A stretch of 64,000 bases of DNA from Crotalaria pallida (Eukaryota; Streptophyta; Magnoliopsida; Fabales; Fabaceae), in NCBI GenBank assembly GCA_037953625.1, contig CM075654.1:21383501-21447500 (forward strand), given 5' to 3'. The first letter of the stretch is position 1; each line of letters begins with the position of its first letter. The notes under the pieces are model-generated. The model was not told the origin of the DNA, made no database searches, and saw nothing but the letters and a program-made list of their open reading frames with translations. This document shows, one piece after another, positions 1 to 11,059 of the stretch. A program made the position numbers and the translations under genes.

Positions 1-260
1 CCCAGGCGCGCACCACTATTCATTGGTGCTAGTTCAGATAGATTTCCGCGCAGGCGTGCCCTCCCGTGCGCCCAGGCGCGTCCATGTCGCACCAGCCACG
101 CACCAGCCACGCACCAGCCCCTTTTGGCGCGCCATTTTCCTCCCAGCCTGACATCTGGTGCTGCGCCATGCACCAGCTCGTGTTGTGGTGCCAAAATCCC
201 GCCCAGGCGCGCGGTTACTGCGCCCAGGCGTGCGCGCGAGACCAGATCTGATCTAGTGCG
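1..260 (+). repeat. GC-rich CCCAGGCGCG/GCACCAG motif island in LTR
   Basis: Interspersed copies of CCCAGGCGCG and CACCAGCC-like words make a strongly GC-rich island in an otherwise AT-rich LTR. The same motif island occurs at 16470-16740 and 25855-26130. It lies upstream of the putative first splice donor of the LTR. Open frames across it are a by-product of low stop-codon density. Confidence 0.6.
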
Positions 261-671
261 TTGGATTCCAACTTGGGGGCTAAGTTTTGAATTATGGCCA
301 CACGATTTTGGTGGCTGATTCAAGGCAAAAATTAGAGTGAAAAATAATACACTCCCTCATACACTATCATCAACATCATCCCATCATCCTCACCAATTCT
401 CTCAAACCCAAGAGCAATTCCATCATCCTCATCACACACACTTGGATTTTTGGGCAAATCAAACTCAAAATCATTGAACCCCACCAAGCTGAATCAAGGA
501 AATGGGTTGAAATTCCTTCCCTCTCCTCCCTCTCTCTCACACGATTTGCCTCTCTCATTCCCCTCTTGGTTTTTCATGTTCATCATCATTTGGGTAAGTG
601 GAATCTTATGTCAAGTTATGATTCCAATCCTTTTCTCTTTCACTCATGAAAGTTGTATTTGCTTTCCTTAG

Positions 672-894
672 GGCTATCATGTATCCTTGATCATGTAGAG
701 TCTCAATCTCATGCATTCCAACCAAGACCAAGAGAAGGGAAACAATCAACCATCCAATAATATCCCTAATAGAGTTGTCTATCATCATTTGGTTATAGCT
801 TTGTTGAGGTGGCAAACAAGGATTAGGAGGTTCAAAGTCCCAAGGTTTTGAGTTAGGGCAAACAAAGGTTTTTCTTACTTCTTGATATTTTGAG
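672..894 (+). other. Putative internal exon of the LTR transcript
   Basis: The segment is bounded by a pyrimidine-rich acceptor (CTTTCCTTAG, ending at 671) and a donor (TTTTGAG|GTAAGG, intron from 895). A further donor, GGG|TAAGTG-like, lies at 594. The same acceptor-exon-donor order, with recognisable sequence similarity (GGCAAAC, TTAGGGCAA, TTTGAG|GTAAGG), is present in the gag-only element LTRs (26609-26699, and 17213-21160 where it is split by a CACTA element). The splice function is inferred from consensus and conservation only. Confidence 0.4.
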
Positions 895-1197
895 GTAAGG
901 AGTGGGTATTAGTGGGTATTACCATACTCTGGGGATTAGTTTACGATATGCATATGATGGGTACTAAGTATTAATTGTTAGTTAGTATATTGCACCATAG
1001 GGTAGTTAATAAGTGGAACTTGTGAATTAAGAATAATAGTGATGATATTAATAACATGCTTGGATTGTGCTAATTGATTTACAAGATATAATTGTGATAA
1101 TTGTGATAATGTAAATGTTTAATGTTGTGATTTATTAGAGTAATGTACTTGTTAAAAAGTTTAAGAGGTGATGATTTTATAACCATGAAAAGTAACA

Positions 1198-1285
1198 TAC
1201 CCGGGCGCAGTAAGACGTCACGTGAGTACGGACGCAGTAGGTCGTGACCAGGGGAGAATGAAAATGAAATATACCCGGGCGCAGT
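1198..1285 (+). repeat. Minisatellite in LTR, first part (split by insertion)
   Basis: Units of about 75-80 bases begin ACCCGGGCGCAGTAAGACG and contain GGACGCAGTAGGTCGTGACC. The array resumes at 6336. A copia element has landed inside one unit at GCAGT. Confidence 0.75.
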
Positions 1286-1446
1286 TGTGAAAAAAAACTA
1301 CACTCGGTGGGTGAATAACTAGGAGACACTAGGAGAACACCTAGAAGGGGGGGTTGAATAGGTGTTAGAGAAACCTTGAAAGATTTTCGAAAGAAACAAA
1401 TCGAAACGATTAAAACAAATGATTTTTACAAAAATATCAGCTCTTA

Positions 1447-1607
1447 ATCGATTAACAAAACCTATTAATCGATTAACTTCAGTATTAATCGATTAATGCC
1501 GAAGCTTACTTTCAAACTAATCGATTAACAAAGTCGTTACTTGATTAATGGCGAAAGCAACTTAAAAACTAATCGATTAACAATCAACTTAATCGATTAA
1601 TCACTGT
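1447..1607. repeat. TTAATCGATTAA palindrome cluster (LTR, downstream side)
   Basis: About seven copies of AATCGATTAA or one-base variants lie in 160 bases, irregularly spaced. The core is a perfect palindrome with one CpG. On the minus strand this cluster lies downstream of the LTR TATA box, in the R/U5 part. Confidence 0.8.
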
Positions 1608-2449
1608 TAAAACTGAAAAATCACTTTTCAATCAAATACGAAAATCAATCAATTAACACATATAATCAGAGATAAAGCGGAATTGATTAACACCAATATT
1701 CTTATTGATTACCTAGGTTATGAAAATGATTTTCCCCAAATCAATTTGCACAATTAAGATTCAATTCAATCAATTATGAAAATCAATATTTTCTAGGTTT
1801 TCAACCAAGAACAATATTGAAATGACTTGAATGTAAAGAGTTAAGAGTTTAGAGATACGACACAGTGATTTATACTGGTTCACTTTCATCCACTTGAAAG
1901 CTATATCCAGTCCCCTCTTCAACCAAGAGAGATCCTTAACTATGAGGAATTAGAGTTCTCAAATTACAAGTAAATGCCTCTCAAGACTCCCTTCTTGATA
2001 GCCTACTAACCCTATTGAATCTAATCTAACCTCTTCTCTTGCTTGTCGATATCCCCACAACAAGTCTTCCACTTTGCTTTGAGATGCTTCAAAGACTTCC
2101 AAATGCTTGATGATACCTCACACCAAGGCTTCCAATTTGCTTGTTAACACAACAAGACTTCCAAGATAACTTTGCTTGATGAACAACCACCAAGTCTTCC
2201 TTTGTTGTAGATAGCTTGCCTTCTTTGCAATGATTACAACCAAATTGAAACCAATAACAATCTTATGAATCTCTTTCAATAGCTATGAAAATATCAACAT
2301 GAGAGATTCAAAGACTTTTGATCAAAGAATGTAAAAATAAGAACTTTGATCTTGAGAATGTGAGAGAGAATAGTGTGGCTTGATCTTTGTAAAATTGATA
2401 TAAAAATGATGCTTAATGTGTTCTCATTATTCACAAAGGTTAGGAAAAG

Positions 2450-2460
2450 GTTTATATAGA
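2450..2460 (-). promoter_or_regulatory. TATA box of the copia LTR
   Basis: TCTATATAAACC on the minus strand, about 80 bases downstream of the U3 palindrome cluster at 2537-2633. Equivalent boxes occur at about 5398-5405 and 5787-5795 in the other LTR. Confidence 0.55.
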
Positions 2461-2536
2461 ATACCCAAAAGTTAGGATCAATAAAAACTGATTTTGAGAA
2501 GTTAAAAACGTATTTTAAAAACCAGATCTGCAGGTC

Positions 2537-2633
2537 TTAATCGATTAATACATGCCTTAATCGATTAATCACTGTAACAGTTGTGTTAATTGATTAACCC
2601 TAACACATTAATCGATTAATCACTGCTAAAGTC
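2537..2633. repeat. TTAATCGATTAA palindrome cluster (LTR U3)
   Basis: Four or five copies of TTAATCGATTAA and near variants (one TTAATTGATTAA) lie just upstream of the minus-strand TATA box. The equivalent cluster in the right LTR (5873-5990) has one extra unit of about 45 bases. Confidence 0.8.
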
Positions 2634-2973
2634 AATTAAAAACTTATTTTCTCAAAATTAAACCTTTCCTTTCAAACTTTTAAGCCACCTATTGATTTTA
2701 GGTTAAGTGAATACTCAAAATATAATATAATCATGCACTTGATAGAGATTCACTACCCTCTAAAGACTCTACCCAAACTCATTAAAATAAAAGACTTAAG
2801 CTTGAGAGGCTAAAGATATTACAATAAAACACAAACTAAGTCTTCATGAGCTTGCTCTCTCTTCATCATTTGTTGAGTGTTGTTTGCTTGTTGAGCTTGA
2901 ACTTGATCAACATATCTGTAGCTTGTTCAAAACCTTTTGTCATTTATCAAAACATTCTCACTGGATCTTACAA

Positions 2974-3186
2974 TCTCCCCCTTTTTGAAAATGACAAACA
3001 TGTTTTGAATTTGTTTGAAGTTGTTGTTGCTTGAACAATTTGATCACATGGTGAAACTCTTGCTCCCCCTCAATAAATGCTTTTGACATTTGAATCCAAT
3101 TGAGTAAGCTTGATTCTCCCCCTATCTTCAACAACTTTGCTCAACCTATATAAAAACAAACAAAACAACCCTTTCTCCCCCTTTTG
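2974..3186 (-). other. Cluster of four polypurine-tract-like motifs
   Basis: On the minus strand, GGGGGAG motifs occur four times: about 2974-2987 (AAAAAGGGGGAGAT, directly abutting the LTR), 3063-3070, 3115-3122 and 3175-3186. The LTR-proximal copy is the expected plus-strand primer. Multiple polypurine motifs upstream of the 3' LTR are characteristic of Sirevirus elements. A similar triple set is at 39948-40085. Confidence 0.65.
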
Positions 3187-3204
3187 GCATTATCAAAAAG
3201 TAAT

Positions 3205-3662
3205 ATATACCAATTGAAATATAAAATTCTAAGCCAAAATAAGAGAAATCAACATTCATTTCTTCACAACATTGATACCAAATAATCAATGATACCAATT
3301 ATAAAAACTAAAGATAAACATTTCTTCAAAGTCTAAATCTTCAATTTTCTTTGAAATGTGATACCAATTGGAGAGAAAATAGGACAATGAAATATACCAA
3401 TTGTAACTTAAAAAGTCAACATATCACTTAACAAAGTAAGATATCAATTGTAAAGAAATATCATAATATCAACAATAGCATGATAATCATCTAATGATCA
3501 CACAATGATACCAATTATGAATTTTGTAGAAATAATACCAATTATCAAATATTAATAGCAAGAATAGAATATACCAAATGTAAGTCCAATTGTGAATACT
3601 TGCTATCTCTTGTGAGAAATTCACTTGATACCAAATGTGAATATCCAACAATATCAATTGTG
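3205..3662. repeat. Dispersed ATACCAATTG motif cluster
   Basis: About thirteen copies of GATACCAATTGT or close variants (GATACCAATTATA, AATATCAATTGTG, GATACCAAATGTG) lie in 460 bases at irregular spacing of roughly 20-60 bases. The region sits between the gag remnant and the polypurine cluster. Short minus-strand open frames here (repeated Asn-Trp-Tyr) are products of the repeat. Confidence 0.6.
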
Positions 3663-3755
3663 CCAACTTGTAGGACTTTCTCTTGAGACTTGAAGATGCA
3701 AATAATAAATAACACTTGTAGGTCCTTTTGCTCTTCAATCATACCTACAAAACAA

Positions 3756-4290
3756 TCATGCTTTGCCTTTTAGTATCCAAATAGTCTTGGATCCATTTTT
3801 GTTAGTTAAGGGACTCTCACCCTTCTTAACCCAAACAAAATTTCCTTTAGGTATACCATGCACTTTAATATAACACACATTTGAAGTATGTCCATGAGTA
3901 CCACAGTAGAAACATGTTGGTGCATTTGAAAAATCAACCTTAGAAAAGTCAACAACATTTCTATGAGACTTACTCTTAGCATTAGTATAACCCAAACCAA
4001 ACTTGTTTGAATTTTCTCTTTGAAAATTTAACAATGTGCGCAATTTAATATCACCACTTGAGAAACTTGCAAGCTTATTTTTCAAAATAACATTTTCATC
4101 CTTAAGCAACTTGCAACTCTCACAATCAACCACAACATTCAATCTACTAGCACAATCACAAGAAGAACTAGCATAAATGAGATCAAGAGTTTCATTTTCA
4201 AGATTAAGCTCATCAACTTGTTTTTGAAGTTCTAAAATCTCTTGTTGATGTTTCAAAATGAGTTTCTTTCTTTCAATGTTTTTCAAAGCT
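3756..4290 (-). pseudogene. Ty1/copia Gag C-terminal fragment
   Basis: This is a partial Gag protein of a Sirevirus-like retrotransposon, the nucleocapsid part that packages element RNA. On the minus strand it shows a Leu/Lys/Glu-rich coiled-coil stretch (KNIERKKLIL..., LQKQVDELNLENETL), then a Cys-rich segment, then an NKFGLGYTNAKS-type patch. Next comes a CCHC knuckle, CFYCGTHGHTSNVC, followed by the YIKVHGIPKGNFVWV tail and a stop at 3756. The N-terminal half of Gag is missing: the frame runs directly into LTR sequence at about 4290, so residues read from beyond that point are not Gag. The layout matches the end of the Gag at 56034-57854. Function is lost. Confidence 0.75.
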
Positions 4291-6335
4291 AGTTGAAGAA
4301 ACCGCAATTGGTGGTTGAAACAACTAAGGAACACTAGGAACACACCTAGAAGGGGAGGTTGAATAGGTGTAAAAGAAACCTTGAAAGATTTTCGAACGAA
4401 ACAAATAGAAACAATTAAAACAAATGATTTTTGCAAAATCTACAGCACTTAATCGATTAAACTGAGATTTAATCGATTAAACTGCAATTTAATCGATTAA
4501 GGTCAGAAAACAAAATTTCACTTAATCGATTAATAATCGATTATGACAGATAAAAACTGAAAAATCACTTTTCAATCGAATACGAAAATCAATCAATCAA
4601 CACGTAAGATCAGAGATTCAACGAAAACAATTAACACCTATATTCTTATTGATTACCTAGGTTATGAAAATGATTTTCCCCAAGTTAATTTGAACAATAA
4701 AGATTCAATTCAATCAATTATGAAAATCAATCTTTCTCTAGGTTTTCAACCAAGAACACAATCAATGACTTGAATGTAAAGAGTAAAGGGTTTAGAGATA
4801 TGACACAGTGATTTATCCTGGTTCACTTTCATCCGCTTGAAAGCTACATCCAGTCCCCTCTTCAACCAAGAGAGATTCTTCACTATGAGGAATTAGAGTT
4901 CTCAAATTACAAGTAAATGCCTCACAAGACTCCCTTCTTGCTAGCCTACAAGAGATACTCCACACCCTTGCCTTGCAATCCTATTTATCTTCTCTCTAAT
5001 CTAACCTCTACCCCTTGTTGATAATCGACACAACAAGTCTTCTTTGCTTGATGATAATCCACACACCAAGGCTTCACTTTGCTTGATTCACAACCAAGAC
5101 TTTCTTCTTCTCCAATGAGATTTGCTTGATGATAATCGACACACCAAGTCTTCTTGTTTGTTGTAGTTGGCTTGCCTTCTTGCAAAGATTACAACTCAAT
5201 GAAAACACAAATAACAATCCTATGAATCTCAATCAATAGCTATGACAATTCACAATAAGAGATTCAAAGGTTCTTGATCAAAGAATATGAAAAGTTAAAG
5301 CTTTGATCTTGAGAAAGTGAGAGAGAATAGAGTGGCTTGATTCTTGTAAAATTGATTATGAAAGTGTTCTCATTAATCACAAAGATTAGGAAAAGGTTTT
5401 TATAGAATACCCAAAAGTTGTAGCACTTGAAAATTGATTTTGAGAAGTGAAAATCGTATTTTAAAAAACCAGTTCAGCAGTGTTTAATCGATTAAATCTT
5501 CACTTAATCGAGTAGTAATCGATTAAATTCATCCTTAATCGATTAAATCCATACTGCACATTTTAGAAACTTGTTTTCTCAAAACTAAACCTTTCCTTTC
5601 AAACCTTTAAGCCACCTATTGATTCTAGGTTAAGTGAAAACTCAAATTATGATTTAATCATGACTATGATTTAATTAGATTTGATCTTGAGAATGTGAGA
5701 GAGAATAGTGTGGCTTGATCTTTGTAAAATTGATATAAAAATGATGCTTAATGTGTTCTCATTATTCACAAAGGTTAGGAAAAGGTTTATATAGAATACC
5801 CAAAAGTTAGGATCAATAAAAACTGATTTTGAGAAGTTAAAAACGTATTTTAAAAACCAGATCTGCAGGTCTTAATCGATTAATACATGCCTTAATCGAT
5901 TAATCACTGTAACAATTGTGTTAATCGATTAATCACTGTAACAGTTGTGTTAATCGATTAACCCTAACACATTAATCGATTAATCACTGCTAAAGTCAAT
6001 TAAAAACTTGTTTTCTCAAAATTAAACCTTCCTTTCAAACTTTTAAGCCACCTATTGATTTTAGGTTAAGGGAATACTCAAAATATAATATAATCATGCA
6101 CTTGATAGAGATTCACTACCCTCTAAAGACTCTACCCAAACTCATTAAAATAAAAGACTTAAGCTTGAGAGGCTAAAGATATTACAATAAAACACAAACT
6201 AAGTCTTCATGAGCTTGCTCTCTCTTCATCATTTGTTGAGTGTTGTTTGCTTGTTGAGCTTGAACTTGATCAACATATTTGTAGCTTGTTCAAAACCTTT
6301 TGTCATTTATCAAAACATTTTCACTGGATCTTACA
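4291..6335 (-). repeat. 5' LTR of the copia element, rearranged
   Basis: This copy is about 360 bases longer than its partner at 1286-2972. The part from 4291 to about 5682 is a diverged, nearly complete LTR. From about 5683 to 6335 the sequence is nearly identical to 2350-2972, repeating a part already covered by 5300-5660. The junction lies at a short shared word, TTTGATCTTGAGAA. This suggests template switching or unequal recombination between two LTR variants. Palindrome clusters lie at 4448-4550, 5483-5560 and 5873-5990. The exact inner boundary is uncertain. Confidence 0.65.
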
Positions 6336-6556
6336 GCAGTAAGACGTTACCGCGCATGGGTGCGGACGCAGTAGGTCATGACCAGGGGAAAGGATGAAAA
6401 AGTAACATACCCGGGCTCAGTAAGACGTGACCGCGCATGGGTGCGGACGCAGTAGGTTGTGACCAGGGGAATAAGATAAAAGTAAAATATATTCGGGCGC
6501 AGTAAGTCGTATCCAGCACGTTAGTGCGGACGCAGTAGGTCGTGACCAGGGACACA
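6336..6556 (+). repeat. Minisatellite in LTR, second part
   Basis: Continuation of the array at 1198-1285: nearly three units of about 75-80 bases with GCGGACGCAGTAGGT and GTGACCAGGG cores. It takes the same position in this LTR as the GACCTCTGACCTGAGGGACAC array does in the gag-only element LTRs. Confidence 0.75.
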
Positions 6557-6804
6557 ATGAAACGAGATGTGAATATAATGGAAGAGGGTAGAATAAAAGA
6601 CTTGATAAAAATGATGATTAAGAACAAAGCCGGAATAATTGATTTGTGAAACCAATGAATGTTTTGTGATTGATTAGCGATGTGTAGGATTTTTTTATTT
6701 TGTAATCCGAATGCTAGATGTGATTGACTTTGTATAGCATTATGTCATAATTGGAAACTGCTTCCCCATTTTATGTGTAATACTCATCCTTACTATTTCC
6801 ACAG

Positions 6805-6869
6805 GTACTGAGGAAGAGTTTGCACTTGACCAGGCCGAGCAGGAGTACACTCCCTCACAGGGAGAGTAG
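6805..6869 (+). other. Putative last coding exon inside the LTR
   Basis: It follows a good acceptor (CTATTTCCACAG, ending at 6804) and reads TEEEFALDQAEQEYTPSQGE then stop. In the related LTRs (22693-22757 and 28276-28340) the same position reads TEIELAQPPAEQEYFPLQGE in the first copy, then stop. Peptide, frame, stop and acceptor are conserved although flanking non-coding sequence has diverged. This suggests a coding exon of a spliced LTR transcript; function unknown. Confidence 0.45.
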
Positions 6870-7300
6870 GTTACTTATATTTTAGGACATGGGAATGTCC
6901 TGGGCCCGATGATATGATTTGATCTGTTTTTGTTTTATATATTGTACATAGCTTTTTGGGGGCCCAGGACGACTCCTTTTGGGTAGGAGTCTTATTTTGG
7001 GAAAATACTATTTTCCATGACTTGTATATATATCTGTTGAAACTCTTATGTTTTATACACTGCTATTCTGATGTGTGCACGAAGTTGCACTAGCTGTGAT
7101 ATATATATAGCCCTGTTGGCTCCTGGTTATTAAAAATTTTGATGTTTATCAGGTGGCAGGAAAACTAGAATTTTTGGGAAAGTCAGAAAAACAAACGAAA
7201 CTCCGTCCGTTTGACGGGAGATTTTTATAAGTGTAAAAGAAAAATTTAAATTCACTATTTTTCCAAGGGCATATAAGGGTAATTAATAGTAGGTGTTACA

Positions 7301-9795
7301 TGTTTAGTCCCAAACCTGAGCCAATTTGTCCAATTCCTGAATCTGTAATGCCAAGAATTAACACACATCCAATTAGCTAGCAATTCCATAAATCGTTTTC
7401 TCCACTAACATTTGAAAAATAAATGGTTTCTGGATTCTAAATGGGTGCAACACAGAGGACAAATTGTAGAATCCAACTGGCAAAAACCTGCTGATTCTAT
7501 CCTTTGTTTTAAGTCTGTCCTGAATTGCCATCCAAAGAATGAAGCAGTGCTTCTGAACTGAAGCTGAGTTACAGACCTGTCTATGCAAATTAAATTTGAC
7601 TTGAGGCCCAAGCAAGAATATGTACCCTGATTTTATGCTGTAATATCCATCTGAACTATGCAACCATCTATCATTCCTGAAACCAGACATGAGTTGATTC
7701 CTCACTTTGAGAATTTGTCTGAAATGCCATCCATGAACCAGCTGAGGTTGAATGAGCCAGATACTAATGTCTTTCAGATAAATAGAATTAATCCATTTAA
7801 CCCAAAGGACATCAGCTTTATTTTCAATATGCCAAAGTTGTTTACCCAAAGCTGCTTGATTCCATACAATTGTATTTTTAAAGTTAAAACCCCCAAACCT
7901 CTTATCCTTACAGATCTGAATCCAACTTACTGGTGCAGCCTGATTAGAGTTCCAAAGAAACTGTCTACAAATTCAGTCAACTTCCCTAAGCACACCCTTA
8001 AGTATAATGAAAATTGATACCCAGTATGTATGAAGAGTCATGAGGACAAAATTAATCAATACACATTTACCTTGATATGAGAGGTTTCTGGTGTGCCAAG
8101 TCTTTAATCGTTTTCTCACTTTATCAACCAGAGAGTGGCATGTAGCTAGACCACTTTCTAGCTGACAAAGGGATACCAAGGTATCTGAAAGGGAAGCTTC
8201 CAACACTGAAACCAGTATATCAGAGAATTCCCTCTTTATAACAGTCCTTGATTCCAGCCATAAAAATCTGAGACTTGTCTTTACTAGCATGCATACCTGA
8301 ATTCATAGAAAACTCCTAGAAAACTCCTACAAAGCTTCCATTAAGACCTTCACACTCTTTGGATGACCCTTACAAAAGAGCATTAGATCATCAGCAAAAG
8401 CCAAGCTGACTAATCTCAAATCTTTACACTAAGGATGAAACCTAAAATCAATATCATAAGGTGCAGCCTGTAGTCTTCTGGTAAGTACCTCCATATCAAT
8501 TGCAAATATTAGAGGAGATATGGGATCTCCTTGCCTGATGCCACTGTCATTCCTGAAAGTAGATGAGTTCTGGCCATTCACTACTATGTTAGAGGACACT
8601 GTTGAAATGCAAACCATTATCCAGTGAATGAATTTTTCAGGGAAATTCATAGCATACAACATATTCTCGATAAAACTCCAATTGAGGGAATCATAAGCCT
8701 TCATTAGATCAATTTTCATTAAACACCTTGCAGAGGCATTCTTCCTGCCATAAAGCCTCGACAAGTCCTGAGAGATTAAAATGTTGTGGACAATACTCCT
8801 CCCTTCTATAAATGTTGTCTGGTTGCTACTTATAATAGAAGGGAGAATTTTCTTCAATCTCAGACATAACAGCTTGAAAATACATTTGTATAATGTATTA
8901 CAGCAAGCTATTGGTCTATAATCTCTAGTGTTTAAAGGATTTTCATTCTTAGGGATCAGAACTAGAGAAGTAGCATTCCAGAATTTCAAGAGATAACTTG
9001 ATCAAAAGAATTCCTCAATGGCTTCACAATAATCATCACCGACCACATCCCAGGCAGCCTGAAAGAAACCAGCACCAAACCCATCAGGTTGATCTCTTCC
9101 CTGCTGAAAGGCTTAAGAAGGCCTAATTGATCATTAGCATTCAAGACCTTACCATGATTCCTAATCACCTAAGTCATAGACCAAAATGCATGTTTCCTCT
9201 GAAAAAGTTTCGTATAATACTGAACAAAAGCTTCCATGATCCCCTTCTGATCCTCAACCATTTAACCATCTTCATTTTTTATCCTCAAAATTCTGTTTCT
9301 ATATTGCCTATGCTTGATAGAGCTGTGAAAGAAGCTAGTACTTTGATACCCATCTCTAAGCCAACTCTCTTTAGACTTCTGTCTCAGAAAAGAAACAGCA
9401 GCATAAAGAGTTTTCAGATAAGTAGCATAGAGCTCTTTCTCCTCCTTTTCAATAGAAACATCTTGAGGATTGCTTCTCAACCTAGTCTGCACATTATCAA
9501 GGGCCAGTCTCATATGCTTTTCTTTCAAATCAATATATGAAAAATCCCTATTGTTGAACATTTTCAATGGTTCTTTCAGCATCTTCAATTTAGCACCGAC
9601 TCTGTACATAGCATAGCCTGGAATGTCTGCTTGCCAAACATCCCTGACTATGTTCAAGAAGTCAGAAGCCTGAGTGAACATATTTAGAAACTTAAAACTG
9701 GCAGATTTTGGAAAATTCTGATAAGTTCCTTTATTAAGAGCAGGGCAGTGATCAGAAATGCCATTGTTCATACAATAAGTTTACAAATTAGGCCA
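7301..9795 (-). pseudogene. L1-type LINE, 5'-truncated, decayed
   Basis: This is a non-LTR retrotransposon on the minus strand, in pieces. At 9262-9771 is the end of the endonuclease (ISDHCPAL motif) and the linker. At 8986-9168 is a frame-shifted segment before RT. At 8429-8989 is the reverse transcriptase (NATSLVLIPK, DYRPIACCN, KIDLMKAYDSLNW, GIRQGDPISP). The FADD catalytic motif lies just past a stop, at about 8387-8398. At 7973-8290 is the RT thumb/linker region. At 7373-7849 is the zf-RVT domain, with its CPLC...HLFFKC motif in a second frame. Several stops and frameshifts make it non-functional. No poly(A) tail or target duplication is visible, and the 5' end stops where the gypsy LTR begins at 9796. 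Confidence 0.85.
8429..8989 (-). pseudogene. LINE reverse transcriptase domain fragment
   Basis: The best preserved part of the LINE. It shows LVLIPK, a Y-R-P-I block, KCIFKLLCLRLK, the fingers/palm motif KIDLMKAYDSLNW and GIRQGDPISPLIFAIDMEVL. The frame ends at a stop at 8429-8431 about ten codons before the FADDLMLF catalytic motif, which continues in the same region. The start is arbitrary because the real ORF2 begins much further upstream. Confidence 0.85.
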
Positions 9796-10174
9796 TGTGA
9801 CGACCCAACTTTCTATTCTTAATAAAATACTCATATTCAAAAATACGACAAGTTTTTTTCACAAGTTAAGTCATCATCATTTTCAATCTTACGGAAATAA
9901 TCACAGTCATCATAAAGGGGAATATCAAACTTCATATTATAACTTTTATAGTCAAAAGAGTACAACTTTCATTACATTAGTTCGCATTTGAGAAACTAAA
10001 AGTAAATACTGATAACTTAGTTAGAACTCTAGGTTATTACACTATATTACATATATTACGACAAAACGTATAACAATGAAGAGCGTATGGTTCATAACTC
10101 CAAAATATAAAATAGTAAAAGGAAGAGAAACGTGATGGGTTATAGCATCCACATTCCACTCATAGGAATTCAAC

Positions 10175-10545
10175 TTAGTCGTCAGTTCCCCACTGACTTC
10201 CAGTTGAATTCTCCATAGGATCGTCATCCGCCACCTGATCAGCATCTTCCACTGGGTCCTCATCCTCAATGGGATCCTCCTCCTCCTCGTCCCCCTCATG
10301 TGCTGGATCAGATGGCACATAAACCGGAGTCCTAGGTTAGACTCTGGGGGAAGGACTAGGATGAGCGGGAACTTCAAAAACTACTCTTTCAATTAAGTGG
10401 AATATTCATAATATACACCATTGAGATTCTCGTGCGACGGGGGCGCATCCGGGACCAAGGGTTAGGATGACGAAACGTAATTTCCACGTCGCCCTCGTAC
10501 GTGGCCCGATGCCCATCGAAGTTCCACTCCCCATTAGGGAGCGGC
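10175..10545 (-). pseudogene. Conserved protein remnant encoded within gypsy LTR
   Basis: On the minus strand the sequence reads NGEWNFDGHRATYEGDVEIT then FRHPNPWSRMRPRR. After a frameshift it continues IERVVFEVPAHPSPSP, a stop, then TPVYVPSDPAHEGDEEEED, and an acidic tail ending WGTDD and stop (10175-10177). The WNFDGHR...EGDVEIT...HPNP...RPRR part is recognisably similar to a remnant inside the Tekay-like LTRs (43318-43400 and 51590-51690, minus strand). Another gypsy LTR ends its frame in a comparable acidic tail (38345-38424). Function unknown; the reading frame here is broken. Confidence 0.55.
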
Positions 10546-11059
10546 CTCATCTCCACTCATAGCATGTTTCGTGTCATGTCCTACACACAAGAGATTAGGA
10601 GTGAGTCATAGCTAAATACAATAACAAATGAGCATAACGGGGGCTAAAAATAACATTCACATATAATCAATTAGCATAAAGAATGCAAGTACATATGCTC
10701 AAACCATTGTTTTATCACGCATTAGATTTTATTAGTCTCATGATGCATGCCTACTCCTCATTCATGCATCACGGTTTCGTAGACTCGACCTTCTTTTCTG
10801 TGAACCTGGGCCAGATATCTACCTTTTCCATTGAACCGGAGCGTAATCCATATCGTAGTCATTTTGATGGTTTGGGGAGCTAGCCTTCATAGCATCCTGA
10901 AATCGGAGTAATCCCATTCGCACCATGCATGATAATGTCATAAAGCGTTCTTTATTTCTTCTTCATTATTCTCATCAGCATCCTTAGCGATACACCGCCG
11001 GATACTTCATAATTCTATTATTCCATTTCATTTAACTTTTCTTTTAGCTGGTGCTGATG

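Larger units (their letters stand above)
1286..2972 (-). repeat. 3' LTR of the copia element at 1286-6335
   Basis: 1687 bases. On the minus strand it begins TGTAAGATCCAGTGAG directly after a polypurine tract and ends near 1286. It holds two clusters of TTAATCGATTAA-type palindromes, one on each side of a TATA box (TCTATATAAA, about 2450-2460). Confidence 0.8.
1286..6335 (-). mobile_element. Internally deleted Sirevirus-like Ty1/copia element
   Basis: A minus-strand LTR retrotransposon of 5050 bases is flanked by a 5-base target duplication, GCAGT (1281-1285 and 6336-6340). It starts TGTGAAAA and ends GATCTTACA on the plus strand. The left copy (1286-2972) is the 3' LTR and about 4291-6335 is the 5' LTR. 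Polypurine motifs lie inside the left LTR. The interior keeps only the C-terminal part of gag; protease, integrase and reverse transcriptase are absent. The coiled-coil plus late CCHC knuckle layout of gag and the multiple polypurine motifs point to the Sirevirus group. It cannot move by itself. Confidence 0.85.
1..7300 (+). mobile_element. Long Ty3/gypsy-type LTR, 3' part, interrupted
   Basis: This is the downstream part of a long LTR whose start lies outside the window. It ends GGTGTTACA at 7300. The last 500 bases (GGTACTGAGG..., CAGGGAGAGTAG, CCGTCCGTTTGACGG, AAGGGTAATTA) match, in order, the last 500 bases of the LTRs ending at 23165 and 28748, although this copy is clearly diverged. The first 260 bases carry the same GC-rich CCCAGGCGCG motifs as those LTRs. 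No primer-binding site follows 7300, so it is a 3' LTR or a solo LTR; the missing left end prevents a decision. A copia element occupies 1286-6335. Confidence 0.8.
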
